From assembly GCA_020438105.1 (NCBI GenBank), contig JAGQVE010000029.1, positions 1 to 45,515 on the forward strand: a stretch of 45,515 bases of DNA, read 5' to 3'. Below the pieces are notes generated by a model that was not told the DNA's origin, searched no databases, and worked only from the letters and a program-made list of their open reading frames with translations. A program made the position numbers and the translations under genes. This stretch comes from Bacteroidales bacterium (GTDB lineage Bacteria; Bacteroidota; Bacteroidia; Bacteroidales; JAADJA01). This document shows positions 28,001 to 36,624 of the stretch, in pieces; positions within the stretch are counted from its first letter, which is position 1, and each line of letters opens with the position of its first letter.

Positions 28001-28204
28001 TTCGGTAATCTCTAAAGCTGATTTTGGCAATCCCAGACTTATCAACGAATCCACCGCCTTCCATTCTTTTTGGAAGTCATCGCCGGGAGCAGCCGGTTCA
28101 GGAATTGAATTAAAAACCGGGGCATTATTCAATAAACTAAAACTACTGATCAGCAGGGCGGCAATAATTACAGCGCCTGTATAGAGAATTTTATTTTTAC
28201 GCAT
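22070..28204 (-). CDS. Alpha-2-macroglobulin family protein, degenerate thioester
   Basis: Giant envelope protein of 2044 residues. The ATG at 28204 (MRKNKILYTG) begins a signal sequence or anchor; an upstream extension to 28285 would place 27 residues before it. After an N-terminal helical region (to about 420), the MG domains follow, with TRTWFFTDRAIYRPGQTIYFKGIV as the MG2 signature. The A2M core segment FFPDLKTDEEGNVILSFEMPESLTRWK is present, followed by the thioester helical domain. The thioester position reads SADH (1497-1500) instead of CxEQ, so no covalent trap is expected. A TonB-plug-like stretch lies near 1193-1217. Bacterial A2Ms often act in envelope defence with PBP1C, absent here. 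Confidence 0.92.
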   Translation of the reverse strand: MRKNKILYTGAVIIAALLISSFSLLNNAPVFNSIPEPAAPGDDFQKEWKAVDSLISLGLPKSALEITEKIYKQALATENHPQYIKSLLYKMRLNADFQEDFLVKIVEELQGEIKKSEPPVKEILYSIQAEIYWRYYQSNRWKFMERSTVSGSPSDDIKTWDLKTIMGRIIQNYQASLEDPKSLKKINLKDYDAILSPGNSKEIRPTLYDFLAHRAVDFFMNDEASLTKPANTFEIDNAEFFSDPKSFSKIDIKSSDSLSLKYYAIRILQDLMDFHLNDKNPDALVDVNLKRLSFVKENAVLPEKDYLYLAALKEYEQTLVSEPVSTLVSYAIAQQLQQTGLQYNPAISDKHRWEIKAAADICHEAIKRFPDSDGAQNCRALLFSIQRKELEITTENVIVPGEAALALVKYKNLENLYLRLAKVDYKKAEQMAKENRNLNELLNKYIGLPVFREWTQALIDEGDFQSHSTEIKIDALPAGYYILLASESAEFNPDSNLIFYEKLWSSNISYISRQNGNSNQQFYMLNRKSGLPLAGVSADLYYQYYDYRRNEYSTEAGGSFTSDENGFFEVPELDKTDRSRNYFLAFNWNNEALITGDRFYRSYYSSQELRKTTRTWFFTDRAIYRPGQTIYFKGIVMDVLGDQKDIKTGYSTTVEFLDANYQKISEVTVTTNDYGSFNATFVAPQGVLNGSMTIRDKSGSQQIRVEEYKRPTFEISFDPIEGAYKINEKVTVKGKAKAYAGNLVSGSQVKYRVIREVRFPWFDLFWRFWPFNNASMEITNGTTSTDDNGAFSIDFTAIPDYSIPEKYKPMFSYTVYADVTDITGETQSAQTIVNVGYEALQVKFDLDEEVDATKLTQIKFWTTNLNDQPVAASGTIKLFALEEPDQLIRERYWAAPDQQVIPEDEFKNSFPYDSYSGNPSMENLKEGKELLNFSFNSEIDSLLPLNEMPALTAGRYQVSAETTDEFGTKVAYSKIFTVYNPGKNKSPVHEFFWFKPLKNRCEPGENASFLIASADEKVRVLYEVTREYKVLKSEWITLNKEQKKIEFPVTEDLRGGFSIRVCFVKNNRSYEDGFRVDVPYTNKELDFEFITFRDKLQPGQKENWQIKIKGKNGDKVAAELLASMYDVSLDAFVAHSWNFDLYNSYSGYSYWAVNQNFLSQGGSLNRPYISEYPKSIYKTYDQLNWFGFDYFGGYYLRGGRADNESQDGVYFMNGVALEKYKNMEESEDGISDFKFHDISANYSDTTGGLQEINVKSSSTQSLEVRRDFRETAFFFPDLKTDEEGNVILSFEMPESLTRWKLMGLAYSKDLKYGQFSKEVITQKDLMVVANAPRFFREGDQMNFTAKLVNLSEDTLAGEVELLFKDPITLKDITSAILKGDTRQSFMVGKDGSKAVSWEIAIPDTYSVVSYEIRAKADDFTDGESKPIPVLTNRMLVTESLPLPVNGNETKKFVFEKLKNSDASGSLKNHKLTLEFSSNPAWYAVQALPYIMEQEQESADHAMNRFYANSIASHLANSNPKIKNVFDAWRNYTPDALLSNLEKNQELKSLILNETPWVMDAKNESEQKQRIALLFDINKMAQEKNSALRKLRQLQSPSGGWPWFKGMRDNRYVSQQVVLGMAHLRQLGVYDIVKDAQNYDMLIRAIRYIDQEMKDDFEQIKKFDEDYKNNDHLNYMIIHYLLARSYFMDEVVISKGQEEAFAYFRDQAIKFWVNHDLYSKGMMAMALYNLGVKSAPSNIIASVKEHALYSEEMGLYFRDNNSGYYWYQAPIETQALLIEAFDKIMNDRKAVEQMKIWLLKQKQTQSWGTSKATASAVYALLLRGSDWLANDKLAEIKIGKQVINPMQRDDTKVEAGTGYFKTAWSGGDIESEMGEVIITNENSTVAWGAVYWQYFEDLDKITPHETPLSLKKQLFVERNTPSGPVIEPFTEGAGLKVGEKIKVRIELRVDRDMEFVHMKDMRASAFEPVNVLSGYRYQDGLGYYESTLDASTNFFFDYLRKGTYVFEYPLVASQKGDFSNGITSIQCMYAPEFASHSEGMRVTVE

Positions 28205-28336
28205 ATGCTGTACTTTTTTGGAATTTATTGTTTGGATGCAATATTGGTTTACATTCCATAAATGATGCCATGCTAAATTAATCAAATTTCACGGCAGGAT
28301 AAGCCGGAAAAGAAAAAGATAAGAATTGGTGAGATG

Positions 28337-29155
28337 TCAGTCGGCCTGCTGAATAAGGGATGTAAGGGGATTGGCAAGGCCTGAATATTCCATCAGCTCG
28401 GCCTTAACATTGCCAACAATCACAGCCGACTTGATAAGGATGGGAAGATGATTTTTATCGTCGGTGACCCACATTTCCATGGGATATTTATCGGCAAACA
28501 CTTCACCGGTCGCCATACCAGGCCTGAACTTAAGGCACCGGAAGGTACCCAGTTCGATCTCGATATTTTCGCGCCCGTCAAACAAAATGGCGGAATTATA
28601 AACTGAGTCATCCAGGAAAAAATAAACCGGGATCATGTCGCCAACTTTGAGGGTATCGCTGCTAAAAGTCCGGGCAAAATAAATGGCCGACACAAAATCC
28701 TGCGTATATCTGGGGATTTTCATCGTATCGCTGCGCGTCATCACATATTCCTCTTGATGATTGAAGCGATATTCATCAAATTTTTTATAGCCGCCCTCAC
28801 GGGTTTTTCTTTCAAAATAATGGGGTGCCACCGATTCAACATCAATGTAGCTGTCAAACTCATCTTTCACCTTAAAAAACCAGTTGAACATCCCTTTTGA
28901 GTTACCTTCGGTATCGATGTGCCAAACCTCTCTTCCATAAAACTTCCGGTTGGTGGTTTTCACCTCCAGGGTGCCAGTTCCGGCGGTGATTTTTCCGGTA
29001 AGCCAGGCATCATAATAAAAGCGGTATTTTAACACTTCACCCGGGGCAAAGGCTTCATTATTCCATTTGCGCCATTGCTCGTCCTGCGCAATCAAATCAG
29101 AGCAAAGAAACAAGGTTAGGAGTAATAAAATGCCGCTTTTGAATATTTGCATCAT
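28337..29155 (-). CDS. DUF3108 secreted/periplasmic protein
   Basis: Exported protein of 272 residues with an N-terminal signal peptide ending near LIAQ (about residue 23). The remainder matches DUF3108: FAPGEVLKYRFYYDAWLTGKITAGTGTLEV near the start, then FNWFFKVKDEFDSYIDVESVAP. The GTFRCLKFRPGMATGEVF and MEMWVTDDKNHLPILIKS segments lie in the C-terminal half. The fold is beta-rich and the function unknown. It lies 35 bp downstream of leuS and about 130 bp upstream of the macroglobulin start, all on the minus strand, so an operon is possible. Confidence 0.9.
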   Translation of the reverse strand: MMQIFKSGILLLLTLFLCSDLIAQDEQWRKWNNEAFAPGEVLKYRFYYDAWLTGKITAGTGTLEVKTTNRKFYGREVWHIDTEGNSKGMFNWFFKVKDEFDSYIDVESVAPHYFERKTREGGYKKFDEYRFNHQEEYVMTRSDTMKIPRYTQDFVSAIYFARTFSSDTLKVGDMIPVYFFLDDSVYNSAILFDGRENIEIELGTFRCLKFRPGMATGEVFADKYPMEMWVTDDKNHLPILIKSAVIVGNVKAELMEYSGLANPLTSLIQQAD

Positions 29156-29190
29156 GTTGTTTTACCGGTTATATTTTCCAGCCAATGAAA

Positions 29191-31974
29191 CTAAGAAACC
29201 ACAATATTTATTATCTTTTTCGGAACAACAATTACTTTGCGCACCTGCTTGCCTTCAATCCATTTTTCGGTACGCTCGTCGGCGAGAGCTGCTTTTTCAA
29301 CTTCATCTTTACCCATTTCCACAGGCAATTCAAGTTTAAAACGCATTTTTCCATTGAATGAAACCGGGTATTCAAAAGCACTCTCTTTCACATAATCCCC
29401 GATAAACTCAGGAAATGCAGCAAAGTTGACACTCGAATCATGCCCCAGTTTATGCCACAGCTCCTCAGCCATGTGTGGAGCATAGGAAGAAATCAAAATT
29501 ACCAGCGGTTCCAGAATCGCTTTCTTGTGACAGTTGAGATCATGAAGCTCATTAACACAGATCATAAACTGGCTCACGGCGGTATTCAAAGAAAGCCGCT
29601 CGATATCGTCCTGGATTTTTTTAATGGTTTGGTGCAACACCTTCAATTCTGCGGGAACGGGTTTTTCATCTGTAACGATAAAATTGCTGTTTTCATCATA
29701 AAACAAACGCCACAGCTTTTTCATGAACCGGTAAACGCCTTCAATTCCTTTGGTATCCCAGGGTTTGTGGGTTTCCAAAGGACCCAGGAACATCTCATAT
29801 AAACGGAAGGTATCGGCGCCATAATGATCGATCAATTCATCAGGATTAACCACATTGTGTTTCGATTTCGACATTTTTTCAACCTCCCAGCCACAGATGT
29901 ATTTGTCATTTTCAAGGATAAATTCTGCATTTGCATATTCAGGACGCCATTGCCTGAATGCTTCAATATCCAACTCATCATTATCCACCATATTCACATC
30001 CACATGGATGGGGGTGGTTTTATATTCTTTTTTTAGATTTTTAGAAACAAACTGATTGCTGCCATCAATGCGGTAAACAAAATTTGATCGGCCCTGAATT
30101 TTCCCCTGGTTGATCAGCTTTTTAAAAGGCTCTTCTTCGCAAACCAAACCAAGGTCGAATAAAAACATATTCCAGAACCGTGAATAGATCAGGTGGCCGG
30201 TGGCATGCTCGTCGCCACCAAGGTAAAGATCCACATCGCGCCAGTATTCATTCGCTTCTTTTGAGAAATAACGATCCTTGTTCCAGGGATCCATATATCT
30301 TAAATAATAGCCGCTCGAACCGGCAAAACCGGGCATTGTGTTCGTTTCCAGCGGATAGCCTTCTTTGGTGTGCCAATTTTGAGCACGGGCCAATGGCGGT
30401 TCACCTGACTCAGTAGGTAAATATTTATCGACTTCGGGCAATTCCAAAGGCAATTCCGATTCGTCGAGCGGATAAGGCATACCGTCTTTGTAATAGATCG
30501 GGAAGGGCTCACCCCAGTAGCGCTGACGACTGAAAATGGCATCCCTCAATTTAAAATTCACCTGCCCGAAACCCAAATTCTTATCTTCCAGATAATCGAT
30601 GGTTTTCCTGATCGCCTCCTTCACATCCATTCCGTTTATAAACCCGGAGTTGATCATTGTACCCTCTTTGGCATCATAACTCTCGTCCCATGCAGCGGGG
30701 TCGGATTCCTCACCTGCCTTGGCAACCACCTGTTTGATTGGAATATCGAAATGACGTGCAAAGGCAAAGTCGCGACTGTCGTGTGCCGGAACCGCCATGA
30801 TGGCTCCGGTTCCATAGCCGGCAAGCACATAATCGGCAACCCAGATCGGTATCTCCTCGCCACTCACGGGGTTGATTCCATATGCCCCGGTAAATTCACC
30901 GGTTACCTTTTTCACTTCCGACATCCGTTCCACCTCGGAGCGGTTTTTAGCCCAGGTGACATATTTTTCGACTGCTTCTCTGCGGTCAGATGTGGCTATT
31001 TTTTTTATAATATCATGTTCGGGCGCAAGAACCATAAAAGTGGCTCCCCATAGGGTATCAGGGCGGGTTGTGAACACTTCCAGCTGATCATCAAAACCTT
31101 TAACACCAAAATACACAGCAGCTCCTTCAGAGCGACCGATCCAGTAGCGTTGCATCTCTTTGAGCGACTCAAACCAATCCACTTTATTCAATCCATCGAG
31201 CAATCGCTGTGCATAGGCCGTAATCCGCAACGACCACTGCCGCATCAACTTTCGTTCAACCGGATGCCCACCTCTTTCTGAAACACCATTCACCACTTCG
31301 TCGTTAGCCAGCACGGTTCCCAACTCAGGGCACCAGTTTACCCAGGTGTCGGCCAGGTAAGCCAGGCGGTAATTCACGAGGATCTCCTGTCTTTCAACCT
31401 CGCTCATCTGTTTCCAGTTTTCAGATGAAAAGGTATCAACCTCACCCGAAACAGCCTTTATTCCTGCATTTCCATCGCTTTCAAAAACAGCGGTCAAATC
31501 TTCGATGGGCTCGGCTTTGTTGGTTTCGAGGTTATACCAATGCCTGAAAAGCTGAATGAAAGTCCATTGGGTCCACTTGTAATAATGCGGATCGGAAGTA
31601 CGTACCTCACGGTCCCAATCGTATGAAAAGCCAATCTTGTCCATTTGCTCACGATAGCGGGCAATGTTCTTTTCGGTGGTGATGGCCGGATGGGTACCGG
31701 TTTGAATGGCATATTGCTCAGCCGGTAATCCGTAAGCATCATAACCCATCGGATGTAAAACATTAAAGCCTTTCAACCTTTTGTACCTCGAAAAAATATC
31801 AGAGGCGATATATCCCAGCGGATGCCCCACATGCAAACCTGCACCCGAAGGATAAGGAAACATATCGAGCACATAATATTTGGGTTTATCATGATCGACT
31901 TCTGTTTTGTAAGTTTTGTTTTCAGCCCAGTACTGCTGCCACTTTTTCTCAATTTCCCGGTGATTGTATTCCAT
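29191..31974 (-). CDS. leuS: Leucine--tRNA ligase
   Basis: Class I synthetase of 927 residues that charges tRNA-Leu. The HIGH motif is HVGH at 48-51, within [17 protein letters not shown]. The CP1 editing domain (about 230-430) carries [19 protein letters not shown] and [16 protein letters not shown]. The catalytic loop is KMSKS at 700-704. The C-terminal anticodon-binding and LeuRS-specific domains are complete, ending [17 protein letters not shown]. The length is slightly above the ~860 typical of E. coli because of an insertion before KMSKS, common in Bacteroidota. It is divergent from the peroxidase gene, with a promoter between them. Confidence 0.98.
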   Translation of the reverse strand: MEYNHREIEKKWQQYWAENKTYKTEVDHDKPKYYVLDMFPYPSGAGLHVGHPLGYIASDIFSRYKRLKGFNVLHPMGYDAYGLPAEQYAIQTGTHPAITTEKNIARYREQMDKIGFSYDWDREVRTSDPHYYKWTQWTFIQLFRHWYNLETNKAEPIEDLTAVFESDGNAGIKAVSGEVDTFSSENWKQMSEVERQEILVNYRLAYLADTWVNWCPELGTVLANDEVVNGVSERGGHPVERKLMRQWSLRITAYAQRLLDGLNKVDWFESLKEMQRYWIGRSEGAAVYFGVKGFDDQLEVFTTRPDTLWGATFMVLAPEHDIIKKIATSDRREAVEKYVTWAKNRSEVERMSEVKKVTGEFTGAYGINPVSGEEIPIWVADYVLAGYGTGAIMAVPAHDSRDFAFARHFDIPIKQVVAKAGEESDPAAWDESYDAKEGTMINSGFINGMDVKEAIRKTIDYLEDKNLGFGQVNFKLRDAIFSRQRYWGEPFPIYYKDGMPYPLDESELPLELPEVDKYLPTESGEPPLARAQNWHTKEGYPLETNTMPGFAGSSGYYLRYMDPWNKDRYFSKEANEYWRDVDLYLGGDEHATGHLIYSRFWNMFLFDLGLVCEEEPFKKLINQGKIQGRSNFVYRIDGSNQFVSKNLKKEYKTTPIHVDVNMVDNDELDIEAFRQWRPEYANAEFILENDKYICGWEVEKMSKSKHNVVNPDELIDHYGADTFRLYEMFLGPLETHKPWDTKGIEGVYRFMKKLWRLFYDENSNFIVTDEKPVPAELKVLHQTIKKIQDDIERLSLNTAVSQFMICVNELHDLNCHKKAILEPLVILISSYAPHMAEELWHKLGHDSSVNFAAFPEFIGDYVKESAFEYPVSFNGKMRFKLELPVEMGKDEVEKAALADERTEKWIEGKQVRKVIVVPKKIINIVVS

Positions 31975-31998
31975 CTTTCACACAATTATTTAAGGGTG

Positions 31999-32027
31999 CG
32001 AAATTATAAAAAATATCCATCTGCCAA
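31999..32027 (-). promoter_or_regulatory. leuS promoter (TTG - 18 bp - TAATTTCG)
   Basis: On the minus strand TTG (32027-32025) is followed after 18 bp by TAATTTCG (32006-31999), one base from TAnnTTTG. The leader to the leuS ATG would be about 18 nt. Confidence 0.45.
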
Positions 32028-32114
32028 TGGTTCAATAAACCTTGCATTCCGAGGAACAAATTCGATTGCCAAACAATATTTTCATAACTTTACATTTCAA
32101 AATAAGCAGCAAAT

Positions 32115-33164
32115 ATGAAAGCAAAAAATCTACTTTTACTAATCGCAATAATTGGACTGGCTATCGGCTGCAATCAGCAATCAGGCGCAGATCAAACCAA
32201 TGAAGATGCAATTATTACAGCGGCTGATACAGCCCTGATGCAATCAGCACAGGCTTGGTTTCAACCCCTGCCGACAATTGCCGAAAATCCGGCCAATCCT
32301 TTATCTCCCGGGAAAATTGCACTCGGAAAAGCGCTTTATTACGACAAAAGGCTTAGTAAAGACGAAAACATCAGTTGTAACTCCTGCCATAACCTGGAAA
32401 CTTTTGGTGTGGATAATGAAGCTACCTCCGACGGCGATACCGGCGAAAAGGGCGATCGTAATTCGCCGACAGTTTTAAATGCAGCGCTCCATTTTGTTCA
32501 GTTTTGGGATGGAAGGGCTGCAGATGTTGAAGAGCAGGCCGGCGGCCCGATTTTAAATCCCGTTGAAATGGCCATTCCAAGCGAAGAATTTCTGATCAAC
32601 CGGCTTAATACAATTGACGAATACAAGGATAAATTTGCGGAAGCATTTCCGGGGCAGGAAAATCCAATTACTTATGATAATGTAGAAAACTCAATTGCTG
32701 CTTTTGAAAGAACTTTGCTCACCAGGGCTCCATTTGACGATTATCTTGAAGGCAATTTCAACGCCCTGAACGAACAACAACGCAAAGGACTGAATACCTT
32801 TATAAATGCAGGCTGTACCATGTGCCATTCAGGTGCTTTGCTCGGCGGGAATATGTATCATAAATTCGGGATATATGATGAATACTGGAAACACACCAAA
32901 AGTGAAAAAATTGATGAAGGTCTTGCCGGGATCACCGGGGAAGAATCCCAAAAGTTTATGTTTAAGGTTCCATCTTTAAGAAACGTTGAGAAAACATTTC
33001 CCTATTATCATGATGGCAGTGTATCTGAGCTGGGCGAAGCCATTGAAATTATGGCATACACGCAATTGGATAAAGAACTGACCGATCAGGAAATTGCCGA
33101 CATCGGGGCATTTTTATCCACATTAACCGGGACAATTCCCGAGGAAGTCCTTAAAAAAGATTAG
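32115..33164 (+). CDS. Di-haem cytochrome-c peroxidase lipoprotein
   Basis: Lipoprotein of 349 residues with a lipobox ending AIGC (Cys19). It is a member of the MauG/bacterial cytochrome-c peroxidase family, which reduces hydrogen peroxide with electrons from small cytochromes in the periplasm. Two c-type haem sites are present: C88-NS-CH92 and C234-TM-CH238. Other family segments are FVQFWDGRAADVEEQAGGPILNPVEM (about 127-152) and FPYYHDGSV (H299). The length fits the family. It is monocistronic, divergent from leuS, and its stop is one base from the stop of the convergent membrane protein gene. No regulator is adjacent. Confidence 0.95.
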   Translation: MKAKNLLLLIAIIGLAIGCNQQSGADQTNEDAIITAADTALMQSAQAWFQPLPTIAENPANPLSPGKIALGKALYYDKRLSKDENISCNSCHNLETFGVDNEATSDGDTGEKGDRNSPTVLNAALHFVQFWDGRAADVEEQAGGPILNPVEMAIPSEEFLINRLNTIDEYKDKFAEAFPGQENPITYDNVENSIAAFERTLLTRAPFDDYLEGNFNALNEQQRKGLNTFINAGCTMCHSGALLGGNMYHKFGIYDEYWKHTKSEKIDEGLAGITGEESQKFMFKVPSLRNVEKTFPYYHDGSVSELGEAIEIMAYTQLDKELTDQEIADIGAFLSTLTGTIPEEVLKKD

Positions 33165-33165
33165 C

Positions 33166-34758
33166 TTACCTGGATGAATATTGACTGAGCTGGGCCGACA
33201 GGCTATCAATTGCATATACCGACTGAAATTTTCCAATATAAACCGAGTCAACATAAAAGCCCTGTTCATTGAGCATTTGCATCCCCGCCGGGCTTAAAGG
33301 CCTGCCGGTGATGATCATTTTTGTGCCATATTCTTTCACCAGATCAACGGTCGGATAAGCAGTTTCCCAGTGCTGAAAATGACCGAACATAACATTAAAA
33401 AAGTATGCCTCGGGATACAGATCATCCAATGCAAACCTGTTGAGTATCTTTGAATACCCATTACCAAATTTAAGTGCAGAAATTTTGTTGAGCCCGTCAG
33501 GATAATGATAAATTCTTAAATAACCCGGATAATTGCAATCCATAAAAGTTTCCACCTTTTTCAATTCTGCATTAGTATCGTAATAACCTTTGTCTTTTAC
33601 CTGAAGAATGGGTATGGAATGAAATACAAAAATCACTAACGCGATGATCAGGAAACCAGCCGATAAATATGATTTTATTTTTTGAAGTTTAAAAACACCT
33701 GAAATTACTTCAACTAAAAAGAAAAACATAAGCCCCGATAAAGACAGTACAGGAAGCAGGTAATGATTATTGAAATAGTGTTTAGCAACGATTAACACAG
33801 CTAAAAGATTTGCTACAACCAGCGCAGAAAGGATTTTAAAAGCCAGCGTGGATTTGGTTTGAATCCTTTTCACCAAAACCCAAATAATAATTGCGACCGC
33901 TAAAACAAGAAATACTGTAAAATAAGGATTGTTGACCAATATTTCAGGAATAGCTTTAAAGTAGGCGGACACATCAATCAAACCTTTATCACCGCTTCCG
34001 TAAACGCCGGTGTGACCGATAAGCCTGTCGTACCAGCGAAACATGTTTTTGTATTCTTTGTGGGCAGGAAAGGTGAAAAGGAAAAAAGCTGCTATTGTTC
34101 CCAGAAAATAGAATAGTTTGTTTTTCCATCCTTTTAACAGGAAAAAGGGAATTACTAAAACCGGCAGGAAAGTAGTTTTAGTAGCTAGACCCAATCCTCC
34201 AAAAACAGCAAATAAGATGAGATAAGTGACCGGGGATTTTTTTTCGTCGAAATAAAACCAACCAAGCAATACAACATACATTGTTGTAATAAAAAGCAAC
34301 ACCGGCTCAGGTGCCACTGTAGTCCATGATCGCTCCAAAACATTGATTGATAAAAAGGGGGTAAATTGAATAACAAATGCCATCCAGATATTATCCGTTT
34401 TTGCGTAATAAAACCAACCGGCAAAAATCAGGGAGAGAGTAATCAATAAAATGAAAAAAACTCGAATTAAGCCAACATATTTATCCGGATCATGGAGCAC
34501 CTCTTCCTGCAGGGTTTTTTCGTCAGAACCATTGATTAAATGATGAATATAAATTACTCCTGTACCGATTTCCATTACCGGTGTTCCCGGATTATCAACA
34601 TGTCCGGCATCTTTTCCCCGGGCAAGATTGATGGCATTCATCAAATAGATATAACTGGGATCGCCGGCATATTTGGCCGAATTAAAATTTGACCCAACAA
34701 ATAAAAAAATTGATGGAAATATTAAAAGCAAAGCCAGTGCCCAGATTTTTCGGGTCAT
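33166..34758 (-). CDS. GT-C-like multi-pass membrane protein
   Basis: Integral membrane protein of 530 residues with about ten hydrophobic segments and a soluble C-terminal part (about 410-530). An acidic loop after the first helix (KYAGDPSYIYLMNAINLARGKDAGHVDNPGTP) resembles the first periplasmic loop of GT-C (ArnT/PMT, GT39-like) transferases that use polyprenyl-phosphate sugars. The active-site Asp cannot be assigned with certainty; the DPS and GHVDNPG acidic residues are candidates. No glycan cluster is adjacent, so substrate and role are unknown. It stands between the peroxidase and glyS. Confidence 0.75.
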   Translation of the reverse strand: MTRKIWALALLLIFPSIFLFVGSNFNSAKYAGDPSYIYLMNAINLARGKDAGHVDNPGTPVMEIGTGVIYIHHLINGSDEKTLQEEVLHDPDKYVGLIRVFFILLITLSLIFAGWFYYAKTDNIWMAFVIQFTPFLSINVLERSWTTVAPEPVLLFITTMYVVLLGWFYFDEKKSPVTYLILFAVFGGLGLATKTTFLPVLVIPFFLLKGWKNKLFYFLGTIAAFFLFTFPAHKEYKNMFRWYDRLIGHTGVYGSGDKGLIDVSAYFKAIPEILVNNPYFTVFLVLAVAIIIWVLVKRIQTKSTLAFKILSALVVANLLAVLIVAKHYFNNHYLLPVLSLSGLMFFFLVEVISGVFKLQKIKSYLSAGFLIIALVIFVFHSIPILQVKDKGYYDTNAELKKVETFMDCNYPGYLRIYHYPDGLNKISALKFGNGYSKILNRFALDDLYPEAYFFNVMFGHFQHWETAYPTVDLVKEYGTKMIITGRPLSPAGMQMLNEQGFYVDSVYIGKFQSVYAIDSLSAQLSQYSSR

Positions 34759-34811
34759 ACATTTATTTTGATGAAATTCTGAATATACCGGCCCGGAATT
34801 AAACGCGCGGT

Positions 34812-36332
34812 TTAATGTTTAAGACGGTTATTGATAATCTCATTAATTTTTTCAATACCAACCCGCTCTTGCTGCATGCGATCCCGCTCACGAATAGTTA
34901 CCGAATTATCCTCCAGGGTTTGATGATCAACGGTTATACAATACGGTGTTCCAATGGCGTCCTGCCGGCGGTAACGTTTTCCGATGGAATCTTTCTCCTC
35001 GTAAAAACACATGTAATCATTTTTAAGCGAATCAAAAATCTCCATGGCTTTTTCAGGAAGGCCATCCTTTTTAACAAGAGGCAGAACGGCTGCTTTAATA
35101 GGTGCCAAAAATGGCGGGATCCGCATCACAACCCGCTCCGAACCATCTTCCAGTTGCTCTTCGTTGTAAGCATAACTCAGGACAGCCAGGAATGTTCTGT
35201 CCAAGCCAATGGAGGTTTCAACCACGTAAGGCACATAAGATTCGTTAATCTCAGGATCAAAATACTGGATCTTCTTCCCGGAATATTGCTGATGGGCGTT
35301 CAAGTCAAAATCGGTTCGCGAGTGAATACCTTCCAGTTCCTTGAAACCCATCGGGAAATTGAATTCGATATCGAATGCGGCATTGGCATAATGAGCCAGT
35401 TTTTCATGTTCATGAAACCTGTACTCCGATTGTGGAATTCCCATGTTGAGATGCCATTTCATCCGCTCATTTTTCCAGTAATCAAACCATTTAAGCTCTT
35501 CACCGGGTTTTACAAAAAATTGCATTTCCATTTGTTCGAACTCCCGCATCCTGAATATAAACTGACGGGCTACTATCTCGTTCCTGAAAGCTTTTCCAAT
35601 CTGGGCAATCCCAAAGGGAATTTTCATCCGCCCTGTTTTCTGGATGTTGAGATAGTTCACAAAAATCCCCTGGGCGGTTTCGGGCCGAAGATAAATTTTA
35701 CTGGCACCTTCGGCAGTTGAACCCATCTCGGTGGAGAACATCAGGTTAAATTGCCGAACATCAGTCCAGTTGCGTGATCCGCTAATCGGGCAGGCTATTT
35801 CCAAATCCTCGATCAGATTTTTTATGTCATCCAACCTGTTTTCATCCATGGCCGAATAGAGCCTGGATTTTATGTCCTCGATCTCTTTTTCTCTATCCAG
35901 TATCCTTTGGTTAGTCGATCTGAACTGTGCTTCGTCGAAAGCATCACCAAAACGTTTGGCCGCTTTTTCAACATCCTTATCGTTTTTGGCTTCAATTTTC
36001 GCGATATGATCTTCCACTAAAACATCCGCACGATAGCGCTTTTTCGAGTCTTTGTTGTCGATCATCGGATCGTTAAATGCATCCACATGCCCAGAGGCTT
36101 TCCAGGTGGTGGGATGCATAAAAATTGCAGCATCCAGCCCAACGATATTCTCATGGAACTGAACCATCGATTTCCACCAGTAATTTTTGATGTTATTTTT
36201 CAGTTCAACACCATACTGGCCATAATCATATGCTGCAGCCAATCCATCATATATTTCACTTGATTGAAAAACAAACCCATACTCCTTGGCATGGGCTATT
36301 ATCTTTTTGAATTTATCCTCATTGTTTGCCAT
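34812..36332 (-). CDS. glyS: Glycine--tRNA ligase (dimeric type)
   Basis: Class II synthetase of 506 residues, the single-chain dimeric type. I use the ATG at 36332 (MANNEDKFKKIIAHAKEYGFVFQSSEIY); the longer frame to 36413 would add a non-conserved hydrophobic stretch that overlaps the zinc-ribbon gene. Class II motifs are visible: motif 1 around GSRNWTDVRQFNLMFSTE, motif 2 around FRNEIVARQFIFRMREFEQMEMQFF, and motif 3 around ETSIGLDRTFLAVL. The C-terminal anticodon-binding domain includes IPPFLAPIKAAVLPL and QDAIGTPYCITVDHQTLEDNSVTIRERD. The zinc-ribbon gene lies 28 bp upstream. Confidence 0.97.
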   Translation of the reverse strand: MANNEDKFKKIIAHAKEYGFVFQSSEIYDGLAAAYDYGQYGVELKNNIKNYWWKSMVQFHENIVGLDAAIFMHPTTWKASGHVDAFNDPMIDNKDSKKRYRADVLVEDHIAKIEAKNDKDVEKAAKRFGDAFDEAQFRSTNQRILDREKEIEDIKSRLYSAMDENRLDDIKNLIEDLEIACPISGSRNWTDVRQFNLMFSTEMGSTAEGASKIYLRPETAQGIFVNYLNIQKTGRMKIPFGIAQIGKAFRNEIVARQFIFRMREFEQMEMQFFVKPGEELKWFDYWKNERMKWHLNMGIPQSEYRFHEHEKLAHYANAAFDIEFNFPMGFKELEGIHSRTDFDLNAHQQYSGKKIQYFDPEINESYVPYVVETSIGLDRTFLAVLSYAYNEEQLEDGSERVVMRIPPFLAPIKAAVLPLVKKDGLPEKAMEIFDSLKNDYMCFYEEKDSIGKRYRRQDAIGTPYCITVDHQTLEDNSVTIRERDRMQQERVGIEKINEIINNRLKH

Positions 36333-36360
36333 GGCGCAAAAGTAGAACAAAAAATAAAAA

Positions 36361-36570
36361 TTAGTTTGTGAAAAAATCAAGGATATTTCCAAGCTGGCTG
36401 CTTGGGGCAGCAAAAAACTCGGTATACCGGCAACGGGTGCATGTGATGGTTGTAAACTTCCGGTTCTGAATATTGAAAAGTTTTGTTACAAAACTACCGG
36501 TTGCTCTCATTTCGCCGGTTTCAAATTGTTTATTGCCACATTTTGGGCAGGTGTATTTAAGCTGGTTCAT
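36361..36570 (-). CDS. Small zinc-ribbon protein
   Basis: Protein of 69 residues with two CxxC knuckles: C8-PK-C11 and C44-TR-C47, spaced as in nucleic-acid-binding zinc ribbons of the PF09855 type. The region between them is RATGSFVTKLFNIQNRKFTTI, with FFAAPSSQLGNILDFF at the end. The function is unknown. Its stop is 28 bp upstream of the glyS start on the same strand, so cotranscription with glyS is likely. A perfect -7 box, TAATTTTG (36596-36589 on the minus strand), lies 18 bp before the ATG. Confidence 0.88.
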   Translation of the reverse strand: MNQLKYTCPKCGNKQFETGEMRATGSFVTKLFNIQNRKFTTITCTRCRYTEFFAAPSSQLGNILDFFTN

Positions 36571-36624
36571 GATTGTATGTATTTAAAACAAAATTACAAA
36601 AATCATCAAACCGCCCGGCCATGG

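Noticed and set aside
28205..28285. 27-residue N-terminal extension of the macroglobulin
   Set aside because: It would place hydrophilic residues before a clear signal sequence that begins at the ATG at 28204.
30180..30416. Short plus-strand ORFs inside leuS
   Set aside because: Out-of-frame shadows of a complete, well-conserved synthetase gene.
33160..33170. Bidirectional terminator between the peroxidase and the GT-C-like gene
   Set aside because: The two stop codons are one base apart and I see no hairpin there.
34815..35720. 301-residue plus-strand ORF
   Set aside because: Antisense shadow of glyS with no recognisable domain or start context.
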